DNA of 64,000 bases from Lysinibacillus fusiformis (GTDB lineage Bacteria; Bacillota; Bacilli; Bacillales_A; Planococcaceae): positions 2,480,001 through 2,544,000 of the forward strand of contig NZ_CP041696.1 of assembly GCF_007362955.1 (NCBI RefSeq). The letters are read 5' to 3'. Below the pieces are notes generated by a model that was not told the origin of the DNA, did not search any database, and worked only from the letters and a program-made list of their open reading frames with translations. Below are positions 35,502 to 44,033 of the stretch, piece by piece (position 1 is the first letter of the stretch; every line of letters begins with the position of its first letter). Both the position numbers and the translations under genes were made by a program.

Positions 35502-35882
35502 ATGAAAAGATTTATTGTCACAGGTGCACTTCACGGTTTCTTAGCAGTAGCTTTTGGTGCATTTGGTGCACATGCATTAAAAGAAATATTAGACGATTAT
35601 GGACAAGGTATTTGGGAAACAGCAGTACAATACCAAATGTTTCATGCGACAGGTCTACTTGTAATTGGTCTATTAATGAGCACAAAAATACTAGGTGAAG
35701 TAAAACAATTAAATTTAGCTGGTATTTTCTTTAATTTAGGTATAGTCTTTTTTTCCGGTAGCTTATATGTGTTAGCATTAAGTGGCATTAAAGTGTTAGG
35801 TGCTATTACACCAATTGGTGGTGTGCTATTTTTAGCTGGATGGGTACTTATTCTACTAACTGCTCTCAAACATGCAAAATGA
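35502..35882 (+). CDS. ywdK: DUF423 membrane protein (YwdK-like)
   Basis: 126-residue membrane protein with four hydrophobic segments; GFLAVAFGAFGAHALK and YQMFHATGLL are the DUF423 signatures. Function unknown. It follows ywdI as in B. subtilis. Confidence 0.87.
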   Translation: MKRFIVTGALHGFLAVAFGAFGAHALKEILDDYGQGIWETAVQYQMFHATGLLVIGLLMSTKILGEVKQLNLAGIFFNLGIVFFSGSLYVLALSGIKVLGAITPIGGVLFLAGWVLILLTALKHAK

Positions 35883-35895
35883 TATATTTAATCAC

Positions 35896-35926
35896 TCCTT
35901 CACAATTAAATGTGAGGGATTTTTTT
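35896..35926 (+). terminator. Terminator after ywdK
   Basis: TCCTTCACA / TGTGAGGGA stem (one G-T pair) and a T run. Confidence 0.7.
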
Positions 35927-36067
35927 GTTGTGATTGGTCATTGCTCACAATTTATCCACTTTGGCCATATACATTACAAACTCAATTCCTATTGTTTTTG
36001 TAAGGATTTATGAGGTACACTATGTTTACCAGAATAATTAGACAAAAAGAAAGTTGGGATATGCTAT

Positions 36068-37246
36068 ATGGAAAGATTATTTACATTACTCGATGAAAAC
36101 TTTGAAGAAATAGTAGCAATCCGGCGTCAACTACATGAGTATCCGGAGATATCTTTTGAAGAAGTGGAAACACCAGCATATATAGCTGCTTTTCATAGAG
36201 CATTAGGGCATGAGGTACGTGAGCGAGTAGGAGAACGCGGTGTTGTTGCAACATTGCACGGTGCGAAACCAGGAAAAACGGTGGCGTTACGAGCTGATTT
36301 TGATGCGCTAGCGATTCAGGAGGAAAATGATGTTCCTTATAAGTCGAAGGTAGCTGGCAAAATGCATGCATGTGGTCATGATGGACATACAGCTACTTTG
36401 CTTGGGTTGGCGAAGGCATTGAATGCCATGAAAGATCAACTCGCTGGTAATGTAGTGTTTATTCATCAGCACGCGGAGGAAATTGCGCCAGGTGGGGCCA
36501 AGCCGATGATTGAAGATGGCTGTTTAGACGGAGTGGACGTGATTTTCGGTACACATTTATGGGCGCCAACGCCACTTGGTGATATTTTGGTGCGTGATGG
36601 GGCTATCATGGCCGCTGCCGATAAGGCGGAGATCCTTATTCAAGGGAAAGGTGGTCATGGTGCGGAGCCGCATCATTCAGTTGATGCTGTTGTACTTGCC
36701 TCACAGTTTGTCATCAATGCTCAGCAACTTGTATCTCGTCGTATTGATCCATTGAAATCAGCTGTTTTAACTATTGGTCATTTTGAAGCGATTAATCCGT
36801 TCAATGTTATTGCAGAACGGGTTGCATTAACTGGGACAGTGCGTACATTTGAGGAGCAAGTACGTACGCAAATGGAACAGGAGCTGGAGACGGTATTAAA
36901 GGCGACTTGCCTGGCCTTTGGCGCCAGCTATGAATATCGTTATACTAGAGGGTATCCACCAGTCTATAACCATGTGAAAGAAACAGAATTTGTTGCACAG
37001 CTTGCGGTTGACGTGCCAGGGGTTGAAAATGTCATTACATGTCCACCATTTATGATTGGTGAAGACTTTGCATATTATCTCGAAAAAGTACCAGGTACAT
37101 TTTTCTTCACAGGCGCAAAAAAGCCTGAGTGGGAAACAGCTTATCCACATCATCATGCACGCTTTGATTTTGATGAACGTGCAATGTTGATTGCGGCAAA
37201 AACATTAGGAAAAGCAACTTTGCAATATTTACAAGATAATAATTAA
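36068..37246 (+). CDS. M20 family amidohydrolase / N-acyl-amino-acid deacylase
   Basis: Two-metal peptidase of the M20D group, 392 residues. Metal ligands are in HACGHDGHTAT, HQHAEE and the late HHHARFDFDE; YPEISFEEVETP marks the N-terminus and GKGGHGAEPHHSVDA the dimerisation domain. Such enzymes remove acyl groups from amino acids (hippurate, N-acetyl amino acids) or cut indole-acetyl conjugates; the actual substrate is open. Confidence 0.88.
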   Translation: MERLFTLLDENFEEIVAIRRQLHEYPEISFEEVETPAYIAAFHRALGHEVRERVGERGVVATLHGAKPGKTVALRADFDALAIQEENDVPYKSKVAGKMHACGHDGHTATLLGLAKALNAMKDQLAGNVVFIHQHAEEIAPGGAKPMIEDGCLDGVDVIFGTHLWAPTPLGDILVRDGAIMAAADKAEILIQGKGGHGAEPHHSVDAVVLASQFVINAQQLVSRRIDPLKSAVLTIGHFEAINPFNVIAERVALTGTVRTFEEQVRTQMEQELETVLKATCLAFGASYEYRYTRGYPPVYNHVKETEFVAQLAVDVPGVENVITCPPFMIGEDFAYYLEKVPGTFFFTGAKKPEWETAYPHHHARFDFDERAMLIAAKTLGKATLQYLQDNN

Positions 37247-37252
37247 AAAAAT

Positions 37253-37281
37253 GCTGTCCAATTTTTTTGGACAGCTCATTT
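37253..37281 (+). terminator. Terminator between the M20 peptidase gene and gerQ
   Basis: GCTGTCCA / TGGACAGC hairpin followed by a T-rich tail; A and T on both sides make it usable from both strands. Confidence 0.7.
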
Positions 37282-37285
37282 TTGG

Positions 37286-37621
37286 TTATGGATTTTGGTT
37301 AAAATAAGACATTTCCTCATCGTATTCGGCAAAATCAAAATAAATCATTGGGAATAAGAAACGGTGATTGGATTTCAGCTCACGTAAAATTACATGATCC
37401 CGTCCTGCAGCTTCTACTACACCTCTTACGGTCTTCGTATTCTTCCCTTGTTCTATAGCATGCTCAAAAGAAAAGTGAAAAGTACCTGGTTTACCGCGAT
37501 TCAATCGTAAAATGTTTTCAATATACGATTCCTCACGTCCGGGTGGCCGTCCGCTTGGAAGCGTCACTGCAGGAGGAGTCATTTGTTGCTGTGTTGTCGG
37601 TGTCCAATAGTAAGGCATCAT
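37286..37621 (-). CDS. gerQ: Spore coat protein GerQ
   Basis: 111-residue coat protein needed with CwlJ for germination by calcium dipicolinate and cross-linked by transglutaminase. The start MMPYYWTP (ATG 37621, behind AAGAAGG), a Gln/Pro-rich N-terminus and the core SYIENILRLNRGKPGTFH are characteristic. It lies 20 bases downstream of cwlJ, as in B. subtilis, where both are made in the mother cell. Confidence 0.93.
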   Translation of the reverse strand: MMPYYWTPTTQQQMTPPAVTLPSGRPPGREESYIENILRLNRGKPGTFHFSFEHAIEQGKNTKTVRGVVEAAGRDHVILRELKSNHRFLFPMIYFDFAEYDEEMSYFNQNP

Positions 37622-37641
37622 AAGTAACAACCTTCTTTCAA

Positions 37642-38067
37642 TTAAATTTGTGGACAATCACTTTCGGTTGGCGAGAAAAAGCAATGCGATTTAAAACGAC
37701 CTGTATTCCATTGACCATACCATTGCGCAGGGCAGTCACCCGTTGGCATGAAAAACCAAAGTGATCGGGTAGCTGGATGAAATCTTTCCCCTTGAATAAC
37801 TCTTTTCGCTAATCTAATATCCTGGGACCGAGCTCGTTGATAAAAATAGCCCTTTGTTGTTGCTTCAAAGCCTCCAGGACGCTGGAAAACCATTTGCTCA
37901 AGCGTTCGAATATCACCAAAATCGAGACAATCTGCTCGGACACGATTGACGCCAACATTGCCGACCATGAGCATACCTAATTCCCCTTCACCTTCCGCTT
38001 CGGCACGCATAAGCCTTGCGAGCAGAGCTGTCTGTGCATCATTCGTCTTTATAACAGCGATTTTCAT
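37642..38067 (-). CDS. cwlJ: Germination cell-wall hydrolase CwlJ
   Basis: Cortex-lytic enzyme of the SleB/CwlJ hydrolase_2 fold, 141 residues, without a signal peptide, as usual for CwlJ. RLMRAEAEGEGE holds the catalytic Glu; GNVGVNRVRADC, GYFYQRAR and GDCPAQWYGQW follow. The ATG at 38067 lies almost on top of its AGGAGG (one base between), so the real start could be a nearby non-standard codon; no better in-frame start is seen. Forms an operon with gerQ. Confidence 0.9.
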   Translation of the reverse strand: MKIAVIKTNDAQTALLARLMRAEAEGEGELGMLMVGNVGVNRVRADCLDFGDIRTLEQMVFQRPGGFEATTKGYFYQRARSQDIRLAKRVIQGERFHPATRSLWFFMPTGDCPAQWYGQWNTGRFKSHCFFSPTESDCPQI

Positions 38068-38315
38068 ACCTCCTCGCAGACAGTATATGCATGAAGGTAT
38101 TGTAGACATGTTCAATTTTGATGAGAAAGAAATGCACGTTTTGAAAATATTAAGCATATATTAGTAATAACGAGTGGTCTGCATTACAGGCCAAGGATGT
38201 CCATAGTATGGAATTTTTTTTATTAAATATGGGTAAATATAGAGTAAGGAGATTTTTGGGGGAACCTGAGATAGATAATTTGCATGTGTATTGAATACAT
38301 GTGAGGTGACAAGAG

Positions 38316-38486
38316 ATGGAGATTGGTGTATGGATTGGTATTTTTTTTAGTGCAGTACTAGCATTTTTGCTAGGCGATTTTTACGGTCAGCCGCTCCATT
38401 GGTATCTATTCATTTTAATAATTGCCGTAGGTTTTTTCATTAATACGATAATCTTAATTTTGAAAGTAAAGGACGAGAGCTCATGA
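38316..38486 (+). CDS. Small two-helix membrane protein, 56 residues
   Basis: ATG at 38316 with GAGGTG upstream. MEIGVWIGIFFSAVLAFLLG, a polar hinge with FYGQPLHW, a second hydrophobic helix (FILIIAVGFFINTIILIL) and a short charged tail KVKDESS. The layout is that of the protein at 38717, to which it appears related. Unknown function. Confidence 0.65.
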   Translation: MEIGVWIGIFFSAVLAFLLGDFYGQPLHWYLFILIIAVGFFINTIILILKVKDESS

Positions 38487-38716
38487 AATATTGGATGTAG
38501 TGGAGCGGATATCTTAGAAGGTTATGAGCAAACGTCCTTTGTGAATCAATGAAAAAGAAAGCAGAAAAGTGTCATCGCAGAGGGATGGCTTTTTTTGCTT
38601 TTTGTTATTTTTTGTGATGAAAAATTGGAAATACTTAAATATTGCAAGTATATTGAAAATAGATTGTGACATACTAAAGTGGAAAATAATCATTGCTTTC
38701 ATGAAGGAGTGTTACA

Positions 38717-38899
38717 ATGCGTTTCTTTAGTATGTTCGTAGCAATTATCATAAGTGCATTCTTGGCCATTGGAATAGCAGAATACTATCAACAACCATAT
38801 GATTGGAATATAATTATTCTTATGGTATTTACAGGATTTTTTATCCATATAATTATTTTATTCTTAGAATCGGAGAATGGCGAGGAGAACGAAGCCTAA
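38717..38899 (+). CDS. Small two-helix membrane protein, 60 residues
   Basis: ATG behind AAGGAG. First helix MFVAIIISAFLAIGIAE, hinge YYQQPYDW, second helix with TGFFIHIIILFLE, and acidic tail. It shares length, the hinge pattern (aromatic-x-QP-x-x-W) and the GFF-I-x-x-I-I-L motif with the protein encoded 230 bases upstream, so the two look like a tandem duplication. Function unknown. Confidence 0.65.
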   Translation: MRFFSMFVAIIISAFLAIGIAEYYQQPYDWNIIILMVFTGFFIHIIILFLESENGEENEA

Positions 38900-38902
38900 A
38901 TC

Positions 38903-38939
38903 TAAAAATGCGAGTCCATATGAATGGACTCGCATTTTC
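38903..38939 (+). terminator. Terminator after the small membrane proteins
   Basis: AAAATGCGAGTCCAT / ATGGACTCGCATTTT perfect hairpin. Confidence 0.85.
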
Positions 38940-39054
38940 ATTTCAAAGTTGTCGCGCAGCACGTTCGAGGTCTCGTAAGTAAATGTAATGTTTACTTCAA
39001 AAGACTATCCGTAGCGTAAAGACGTGACGTTTTTATCGACAAGTACTTTTCTAA

Positions 39055-39804
39055 TTAGACAGTTAAGAATTTCACTAATTTTTCGTTATCAAGTAAGTTA
39101 CCAACGAAGAATGCACCAAATTCGCCATAGCGAGCAGATACTTCGTCAAAGCGCATTTCATATACTAATTTTTTAAACTGTAAAACATCGTCTGCGAATA
39201 ATGTTACGCCCCATTCATGATCGTCGAAGCCAACAGAACCAGTAATGATTTGTTTTACTTTACCAGCATAGCCTCGGCCAATCATACCGTGTGAACGCAT
39301 TAACGATTTGCGATCGTCCATTGAAAGCATATACCAGTTATCATCGCCCTGACGACGCTTGTCCATTGGGTAGAAGCAGACATATTTAGAGCGTGGAAGT
39401 TCAGGATATAGACGTGCACGTACATGTGGATTTTGGTATGGATCTTCATTTGATTCGCCAGCCAAATAGTTTGAAAGCTCCACAACAGATACATAAGAAT
39501 ATGTAGGAATTGTAAAATCAGCAATTGCCAATTTGTTAAATTCAGCTTCAATCTCTTGTAGCTCATCCATTGTTTCACGTAATGTCATAACCATAAAGTC
39601 AGCTTTTTGACCTACAATTGCGTAAAATGCATGAGCGCCTGTTTTAGCAACATCCGCTTCATTCAATTTGTCTAAATAAGCAATAAATTCTTCGACTGCA
39701 GCTTGACGTTCTTCAGCAGAAACTAGTTTCCATGAAGCCCAGTCAATTGAGCGGAAATCGTGTAAAGCGTACCAACCATCTAAAGTAATTGCTGCTTCAT
39801 TCAT
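39055..39804 (-). CDS. hemQ: Coproheme decarboxylase HemQ
   Basis: Last enzyme of the coproporphyrin-dependent haem pathway of Gram-positives; converts coproheme to haem b with hydrogen peroxide. 249 residues of the chlorite-dismutase-like fold. The radical-forming Tyr145 (FYPMDKRR) and proximal His172 ([11 protein letters not shown]) are present at the positions known from the family. Annotated in older databases as YwfI or chlorite dismutase. Confidence 0.94.
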   Translation of the reverse strand: MNEAAITLDGWYALHDFRSIDWASWKLVSAEERQAAVEEFIAYLDKLNEADVAKTGAHAFYAIVGQKADFMVMTLRETMDELQEIEAEFNKLAIADFTIPTYSYVSVVELSNYLAGESNEDPYQNPHVRARLYPELPRSKYVCFYPMDKRRQGDDNWYMLSMDDRKSLMRSHGMIGRGYAGKVKQIITGSVGFDDHEWGVTLFADDVLQFKKLVYEMRFDEVSARYGEFGAFFVGNLLDNEKLVKFLTV

Positions 39805-39962
39805 TATTCAAAACACTCCTTTATAAATGAAAATCATTCACATTTAGTTTATCATAGTTTGCGCTAAATCCCTAAGTTCATGAGAGTGATTTCACGAATT
39901 TGACACCTTCAATAGATAATGTATGCTAAAGAGAAGAGATGTAAATAGAGGAGCTCTAGAGA

Positions 39963-40796
39963 ATGAACAGTATTTTACAACAACCGATTTGGCGTTTCTA
40001 CGATCAATCCATTAGCATGAAAAAAAATTCGCCCCTTGAATCTTTTGCAACAGATGATACTTTATGTCAACTAGTGGGGCAGCTTGTGTCTCCACCAACA
40101 ATACGTACATGGGTACATGATGCGGCAGTGGTGCTTGGTATTCAGGATCATCGTTTACCATATGTGCAACAAGGTATGAAGTTGCTTGAAGCATGTGGCT
40201 ATCATCCAATTGTCCGTAATTCTGGCGGTCTAGCAGTTGTTCTTGATGTGGGTGTCCTTAATATTTCGATTGTTTTATCCGAACAAACTGAAGCGCTGAG
40301 CATTGATGCCGGTTATGATGTAATGGTAGCCCTTGTGAAGGCATTATTTCCAGAAGCAGCCGATAAAATTGAAGCCTATGAAATTGTGGGCTCCTATTGC
40401 CCAGGTTCCTATGATTTAAGTATTCAAGGAAAGAAATTTGCAGGCATTTCGCAGAGACGTTTACGCCAGGGCGTAGCCGTGCAAGTTTATTTATGTATTG
40501 AAGGAAGCGGTGCTGAACGAGCGGCTCTTATTCGCGATTTTTATGAGGAAAGCTTACAGGGAGAGGAAACAAAATTTACGTATCCACAAATTGTGCCCAC
40601 AGTTATGGCCTCATTAAGCGAATTAGTGGATGCATCACTAACTGTTGATACTGTTGTTATTCGTTTACAGCAAGTACTTCACGGTTTAGCCCATGAAGTT
40701 CACATGGCACCCTTTCACGATGAAGAATTAGCGCTATATTCATTTTATTTACAACGTGTTTTACAACGAAATGCAAAAATGTTAGAACCAAAGTAA
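39963..40796 (+). CDS. lipL: Octanoyl-[GcvH]:protein N-octanoyltransferase
   Basis: Amidotransferase that moves octanoyl from GcvH to the E2 subunits of 2-oxoacid dehydrogenases in lipoate synthesis. 277 residues of the biotin/lipoate-protein-ligase fold. NSGGLAVV and the acyl-forming Cys146 in GSYCPGSYDLSI, with the KKFAGISQRR lysine, match B. subtilis LipL (YwfL). It is divergent from hemQ, as expected for this genomic block. Confidence 0.9.
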   Translation: MNSILQQPIWRFYDQSISMKKNSPLESFATDDTLCQLVGQLVSPPTIRTWVHDAAVVLGIQDHRLPYVQQGMKLLEACGYHPIVRNSGGLAVVLDVGVLNISIVLSEQTEALSIDAGYDVMVALVKALFPEAADKIEAYEIVGSYCPGSYDLSIQGKKFAGISQRRLRQGVAVQVYLCIEGSGAERAALIRDFYEESLQGEETKFTYPQIVPTVMASLSELVDASLTVDTVVIRLQQVLHGLAHEVHMAPFHDEELALYSFYLQRVLQRNAKMLEPK

Positions 40797-40824
40797 AGGG
40801 TAACTAGCATAGCATGAAAAAAAG

Positions 40825-40857
40825 GCGATGCTGCTAACTAAGCACATCGCCATTTTC
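40825..40857. terminator. Terminator shared by lipL and rsfA
   Basis: GGCGATG / CATCGCC hairpin with T on both strands; it overlaps the last codons of rsfA. Confidence 0.75.
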
Positions 40858-41481
40858 TTTTTGATACGGACTACTTGTAACAAGATTTCCATTTTTCTCC
40901 ATTTTAAAAACAGGAGCAATATATTCTTCCTCTTCATCTAGTGTCACAAGTCGTCTAGCACGGTTCATAATTTGCACAAACTGTTCATAATCTCTACGAA
41001 TGGATCTGTTCTCTTCTTCTAACTGTGTAATTGTCTTCTCTAGTTTTTTATTTTTCTCAGAGGTTACGTGCACAAGTTGTCTCCATTTCGAAGACTCATT
41101 ACCTATTTCACCAGAATGTTGTAAACGTAGCAAGTACGCTATAACAATATCAAGAGATAGTGCTGATAGTGGAATCGATTTACTTTCTGTCTCACTACCA
41201 CTTACTGCAAAAATATTAGAAGAACGTCGTCTTGCAGGAGCGCCTAACACTCGCATTCTCTCTTTTCTTTCTTTTTTCGCATCTGCTAATTGTTCCTCAT
41301 AAGTTTTACGAACAACTGCATTCCAACGGAAACCACATGCAGCAGCAGTACGATTCAGAGCATCACCAGCTTCTTCAAAAGCATTTAACTGTGTACTTCC
41401 TTCTGTAACATGACGAATTACCGCCTCTGCCAACAATTCATCATTCTCTTCTAACCAAGCATCTTGTCTTACTTTACTCAT
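40834..41481 (-). CDS. rsfA: RsfA-family prespore regulator
   Basis: 215 residues. The N-terminus is a Myb-like DNA-binding domain ([37 protein letters not shown]) and the C-terminal half a long coiled coil ([21 protein letters not shown]). RsfA of B. subtilis tunes sigma-F genes in the forespore. ATG at 41481 has GGGAGG at proper distance; a start 15 bases upstream lacks one. Neighbourhood with lipL matches ywfL-ywfN. Confidence 0.88.
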   Translation of the reverse strand: MSKVRQDAWLEENDELLAEAVIRHVTEGSTQLNAFEEAGDALNRTAAACGFRWNAVVRKTYEEQLADAKKERKERMRVLGAPARRRSSNIFAVSGSETESKSIPLSALSLDIVIAYLLRLQHSGEIGNESSKWRQLVHVTSEKNKKLEKTITQLEEENRSIRRDYEQFVQIMNRARRLVTLDEEEEYIAPVFKMEKNGNLVTSSPYQKENGDVLS

Positions 41482-41714
41482 TTTAAAACCTCCCACCTTA
41501 TTTTGGTACTACTTATTTATGACTAGCATGACCAATCTTTTAACCTTTTATTCATCTATGTGGGAGGAATTATGCTTGAATACAAGGTGAAAAGTACGAT
41601 ACAATACCCGATGTAGGTTTGTGCGTATGCTACATACTTAAATATGTGAATGTCATATGCTCATTAGAGACGTTATTTTTGAAAAAATACTATATAGAAA
41701 GGGTTGTTGACAAA

Positions 41715-41942
41715 ATGGCAAACGAATTTAAAGTTTGCGATGAATGTCAGGCCGTTAACTTAAAAACGTTAATTCCAAAATTAAAGGAAATCGATCCTGA
41801 TGCAACCATCGAAATTGGCTGTCACTCTTATTGTGGCCCTGGTCGTAAAAAAACATTTACCTTTGTAAATAGTCGCCCTGTTGCTGCACTGACTGAAGAA
41901 GAGCTTATGGAAAAAGTTTTAGCGAAATTGAAAAGTAAGTAA
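41715..41942 (+). CDS. DUF1450 protein
   Basis: 75-residue protein with a thioredoxin-like or ferredoxin-like fold predicted for DUF1450; CDECQ near the start and the [16 protein letters not shown] segment are the conserved cysteines. YuzB and related Bacillus proteins belong here; role unknown. ATG at 41715; the AAAGGG lies about 11 bases upstream. Confidence 0.83.
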   Translation: MANEFKVCDECQAVNLKTLIPKLKEIDPDATIEIGCHSYCGPGRKKTFTFVNSRPVAALTEEELMEKVLAKLKSK

Positions 41943-41949
41943 TAGAAGG

Positions 41950-41980
41950 CTATCTTCACGATGTTGAAGGTAGTTTTTTT
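41950..41980 (+). terminator. Terminator after the DUF1450 gene
   Basis: CTATCTTCA / TGAAGGTAG stem and seven T. Confidence 0.8.
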
Positions 41981-42208
41981 ATTGATTGAGTAATGTAAAT
42001 TGTCTTCATAAAGTTCAGAGGTATTTGCATCGCACGTTTGACGTACCTGTGACCAATGCACTTTTCTATTAGGCCGATAGAAACCAAAGTTAAGCAAATA
42101 ATACGTAGAATTAGATTGATAGTCGCTATAATTACAGAGTAATGTATATGCTAGTCCTACAAGTATTGCATATAATAGAAGAAATACGAAATAGGGGGTG
42201 CTGTACAA

Positions 42209-43513
42209 ATGACACATTATGCAAACACAAAATTACAAGAAGAGAAAGTATTCAAAGATCCAGTTCATCGATATGTACACGTACGAGATCAAGTGATTTG
42301 GGATCTAGTTGGTACAAGAGAATTCCAAAGATTACGTAGAATTCGTCAGCTCGGTACAACGTTTTTAGTATTTCACGGAGCAGAGCATAGCCGTTTTAGT
42401 CACTCACTAGGTGTTTATGAAATTGTGCGCCGCATTGTTGATGATATTTTTACAGGTCGCCCAGATTGGGATGAGAGCGAGCGGTTGCTTGTGCTTTGTG
42501 CAGCCCTGTTACATGATTTAGGGCATGGTCCTTTTTCACATGCCTTTGAAAATGTCTTTGAGCTAGATCATGAATTCTTTACAAGACAAATATTACTTGG
42601 TGGTACAGAAGTCAATGCCGTGTTAAAAAAAGTTGCACTGGATTTCCCAGAGAAAGTATCACAAGTAATTGAAAAAACGTATCCAAATAAGCAAGTCGTG
42701 AGTTTGATTTCTAGTCAAATTGATGCCGATCGTATGGATTACTTACAACGAGATGCTTATTTTACAGGTGTGAGCTACGGACATTTCGATATGGAGCGTA
42801 TTTTACGGGTAATGCGTCCCCGCAAAAATCAGGTAGTGATAAAGGCAACCGGCATGCACGCGGTAGAGGACTATATCATGAGCCGTTATCAGATGTACTT
42901 ACAAATTTATTTCCATCCTGTATCGCGCAGCGCGGAGGTCATTTTAAATAATATTTTAAAAAGAGCAAAGCAATTAAGTATGGTAGGCTACAAGTTTAAG
43001 CACGAACCTACTCACTTTTTAGCTTTTTTCCGAAACACGATAACGTTGGAGGACTATTTAGCTTTAGATGAAAGTATTCTTTTTACTTATTTTCAATTGT
43101 GGATGCAAGAGGAAGATGCTATTTTAAGTGACTTAAGTCGTCGTTTTGTAAATCGAAAGCTTTTTCAATACATCGATTTAGATCCAGGTGTCGAACTGGA
43201 AAAATATCAAAAGCTACAAGAGTTATTTAAGCAAGCCGACTTAAATCCAGAATACTATCTTGTGCATGATACAACCGCTGATCTTCCTTATGACTTTTAT
43301 CGACCAGGAGAGGAAGAAGTACGTGTCCCAATTTTTCTTGAAATGAAAAACGGAGAGCTACGTGAACTATCAAGAGAATCTATAATTGTTGATTCTATTT
43401 CAGGACGTATGAAACGCGATCATAAAGTATACTTTCCTTTAGATTTTTTAGAAGATAGAAGTACACATGCGATTGTGAAGAAACAAATCCTGACACTATT
43501 ACAAGGTCGATGA
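42209..43513 (+). CDS. ywfO: HD-domain phosphohydrolase (YwfO-like)
   Basis: 434-residue HD-domain enzyme related to dNTP triphosphohydrolases (SAMHD1 group). Metal ligands: HSRFSHSLGVYE, the HD pair in AALLHDLGHGPFSH, and Asp in SSQIDADRMDYLQRD. The YwfO group is proposed to hydrolyse nucleotides; exact substrate unsettled. ATG behind AGGGGGTG. Confidence 0.85.
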   Translation: MTHYANTKLQEEKVFKDPVHRYVHVRDQVIWDLVGTREFQRLRRIRQLGTTFLVFHGAEHSRFSHSLGVYEIVRRIVDDIFTGRPDWDESERLLVLCAALLHDLGHGPFSHAFENVFELDHEFFTRQILLGGTEVNAVLKKVALDFPEKVSQVIEKTYPNKQVVSLISSQIDADRMDYLQRDAYFTGVSYGHFDMERILRVMRPRKNQVVIKATGMHAVEDYIMSRYQMYLQIYFHPVSRSAEVILNNILKRAKQLSMVGYKFKHEPTHFLAFFRNTITLEDYLALDESILFTYFQLWMQEEDAILSDLSRRFVNRKLFQYIDLDPGVELEKYQKLQELFKQADLNPEYYLVHDTTADLPYDFYRPGEEEVRVPIFLEMKNGELRELSRESIIVDSISGRMKRDHKVYFPLDFLEDRSTHAIVKKQILTLLQGR

Positions 43514-43607
43514 AGTTTTTTTGTGGTAATAAGAAAAAAGATTTTGTGTATAAAGAGTGTATATCGGATGTAGGGGCATAAAAGTTATCTTTCATAAAAA
43601 AGTGATA

Positions 43608-43654
43608 AAAAAGCACTAAACATACTCAATTTGAGTACTAGTTTAGTGCTTTTT
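43608..43654 (+). terminator. Terminator after ywfO
   Basis: AAAAGCACTAAAC / GTTTAGTGCTTTT hairpin with a T tail. Confidence 0.85.
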
Positions 43655-44033
43655 GTATTGTATAAATACACATCGTTTAGAAGTATTACAAATTACTATA
43701 GGAATTTTCTAATGAAAAAAATGGAATTGTTTAGAATTTGTTCAGTACTGTTTTCTATACTGTATCTAAAATCTAAAAGGTGGTGAGGCCAATTATAGTA
43801 GGCGTCACACCAATTAATATGGATACATGCAACTGTGTACATACACTACAAAAAGTCACCACGAAAGTCTACCACGTGTAGTACTGTTTGGTGTATTCGT
43901 AATGACGACAAGTTATTTGAAGGGAAGAGGGACTAACCTATTGTTTGTAGCAACCTTACCTAGATTCAGGAAGGATGCAACGTCGTCAACAAACGCCCAC
44001 AGGTAGCTCTCTGAACTTAAAAAGGAGAGAAAC
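43655..44033 (+). other. Long, apparently structured leader of the adhesin gene
   Basis: No gene. The last 110 bases can fold: GTTTGT / ACAAAC encloses a hairpin CCTTACCT / AGG.AAGG, and ACAGGTAGCTCTCTGAAC follows before the AAAGGAGAG ribosome site. The middle is rich in short conserved-looking blocks (AAAGGTGGTGAGGCC, GTCACACCAATTAATATGG). It has a faint likeness to c-di-GMP aptamers (GCAACC, ACG, GGTAGC) but lacks their full consensus, so I do not call a class. A long leader fits a regulated surface protein. Confidence 0.4.

Noticed and set aside
43780..44030. c-di-GMP-I riboswitch before the adhesin
   Set aside because: Only scattered likeness (GCAACC, GGTAGC); the conserved core and tetraloop receptor are not found, so it is reported as an unassigned leader.
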